From the NCBI GenBank assembly GCA_964017145.1, contig CAXHKQ010000293.1:1-19372 (forward strand): a stretch of DNA of 19,372 nt, given 5' to 3'. The position numbers and the translations under genes were made by a program. The stretch's first letter is position 1. Every line of letters begins with the position of its first letter. The stretch is from Agrocybe praecox (lineage: Eukaryota > Basidiomycota > Agaricomycetes > Agaricales > Agrocybaceae). Below, piece by piece: positions 17,994 to 19,372 of the stretch. The notes under the pieces are model-generated. The model was not told where the DNA came from, did not search any database, and was given only the letters and a program-made list of their open reading frames with translations.

Positions 17994-19372
17994 TTATCCG
18001 ACCCCTGCAGGTCGCCTGAACGCAAACACCAAATCGTTGTCATCCAGGAATTTGATCAGATGCACCAGGAGTTCCGGTGACCGACCGTCTCGCTCACGTA
18101 CATGTTTCGTGCACACTTGCAATATATGTGCGCGCGTCTGCAGGTGGTGGCCGCATTCGCATGCATGAGGTTCTTGAATGTTGAAGCGCTCGTAATCAGC
18201 ACCAATGGGAGCGTGATTGAGGATGCATCTGTTCATCCTCACAACGAGCGTAACTAGCTCGCCCTTCACTTCGCGGAGCCAAGTACCTTCATTCAGGTAC
18301 GTTGGTTCGAGTAAATCCCCGGCGAGATTCTTGAGGCGCATAAAGTTATGTCCTCGATAATTGGGGTTTCGGAAGAGAGTCTTCCAGTCCTCCTGTACTG
18401 TTTTAGTGACGACCTTTCGTACACTATCCAGAGAAGTAGCCGGGTGGTCCCCGACAGGTTCGACTTGAGCCCGACTAATGTCGTTGGCCTCTTGGTGTAT
18501 CCTCCATTTCAGTTTCGATGGAACCTGAATGAAGTCTACTTTGCACGCAGCGTCTTCTTCTAGCCATGGTTGTAGAGCTCGACAGATGGCCAAAGAATGT
18601 CCTTGGCCACTATGGAGGGTGGGGTCCAGTGCTCGTTTGGCCGAAGCCATCGAATCAGTGAATATGACTATCCGTTCACAATCGTCCTGCTGGGTGGCAA
18701 GAACAATCGCTGAGCGAATGGCAAAAAGCTCTGCGTCAGGAGCAGTCACTCGTCCGGCAGGATGTGATATGGTGTGAATCTGTTCATGTCCCCGGTATAG
18801 TAGGGCAGTCAAAACCGCCTGTCGCTGTACGTCATTTGGCACCGAAGCGTCGACCGCACAATACACCGTTGTTTCTTGGTCTTGTGCTTCACGGAGCACT
18901 TGATTAAGACCTACGCGAACCGCATCTGCTGACTCGTCGTCAGTAGGGCACAGTTCGAATGTGAAACGGTCGTCGAATAAATCCAACATCCTATTTCCAG
19001 GCCGAGCCTCTGTCGCCACTGGCGAGAAGGACTCTGTGAGTTCAGGGAGATGACGATCGATCTCCATGAGGGCCCCCCCTACTTTAGCTTTCTGAGCAGG
19101 AGTGAGCCTTGAGATTGCTAACGGGTGAACGTCAGCCCACTTGTGGTGCTCCTGGGAGAGGAGTGCCCTAAGCGGATGGGTGTCTGATAACGTGGCAGCC
19201 CGATAATTGGACCGGCCGCCTGGTTTCTTCAGATGGAGGTGAACGGGGATGAGGCCAGCAAGGGCCTCAACCCGCCTGTGGGGGAGGTGCGAAATGCACC
19301 TGTGATCCAAAGTGCCGCTTTACGCTGCATTTTACGCAGGTCTTCAAAGTGCTCCCTTAGAACGGGAGCCTT
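17994..19372 (-). pseudogene. LINE ORF2 C-terminal region: RNase H plus Cys/His tail, mostly intact
   Basis: From about 19270 down to the stop at 17994-17996 the frame is open. RNase H motifs are in order: V-D-A-S (first Asp), D-A-E-L-F (Glu), I-F-T-D-S (Asp), then the linker and C-E-C-G-H-H...H-I-L-Q-V-C. RNase H would remove RNA from the cDNA hybrid during retrotransposition. Upstream are two small lesions relative to copy A and to the usual A-A-L-W-I-T-G-A-F-R-T-S-P-T-G-G block. An extra T near 19346 creates a TGA, and a missing G in a G-run near 19272 returns the frame. The RT domain lies beyond the window, so activity cannot be judged; the two indels argue against it. Confidence 0.82.

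Larger units (their letters stand above)
17432..19372 (-). mobile_element. LINE copy C, runs off the right edge
   Basis: On the - strand the copy runs from the window end through RNase H to a 3' UTR and a tail read as T8 A11 then CAAAAAA repeats (17432-17462). It carries both 3' UTR stem-loops (17634-17653, 17601-17618). It is inserted in LINE piece D. Its upstream half lies outside the window, so its own target duplication cannot be checked. Confidence 0.88.

Overview
The window is repeat-rich nuclear DNA from a filamentous fungus, most likely a mushroom-forming basidiomycete (Agaricomycetes). Genes carry many 48-78 nt introns with GTRNGT donors. The protein families (KDZ transposase with a CxC2 cysteine cluster, fungal TET/JBP oxygenase, RNase H1 N-terminal/viroplasmin-like protein) and the RNase H-bearing LINEs are typical of that group. 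No housekeeping gene, tRNA, rRNA or CRISPR array was seen. The whole window is nested mobile DNA.

Left flank (1-5426): a decayed LINE (copy A, + strand, about 150-2212) ends in a poly(A) tail. An 862-bp spacer follows, holding a non-autonomous element with near-perfect 64-bp inverted arms (2315-3037). Next is a 5'-truncated LINE (copy B, 3075-4569), split by a 460-bp solo LTR with a 5-bp target duplication. Then come two pieces of LINE reverse transcriptase, E (4570-4712) and D (4713-5426).

Centre (5427-17360): I infer a single 11.93-kb DNA transposon. It has degenerate terminal inverted repeats of about 90 bp and a 7-bp target duplication (GGCAGGC). Removing it plus one duplication copy rejoins LINE piece D in frame, across the region leading into RT motif B. 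It holds four genes in two divergent pairs: KDZ transposase (-) with TET/JBP oxygenase (+), and a viroplasmin-like protein (-) with an 841-residue Pro-Ser-Ala repeat protein (+). Splice models could be built for all four. The transposase and the oxygenase each have one in-frame TGA where CGA is expected.

Right flank (17361-19372): the rest of LINE piece D, then a much better preserved LINE (copy C, - strand) that runs off the window. Copies B and C are nearly identical and inverted, so they bracket the transposon.

Working picture: the transposase would mobilise the element, while the TET/JBP enzyme would oxidise 5-methylcytosine and could counter methylation silencing. The CGA-to-TGA changes are what deamination of methylated CpG would leave. 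All splice models, identities and family calls were made by eye.
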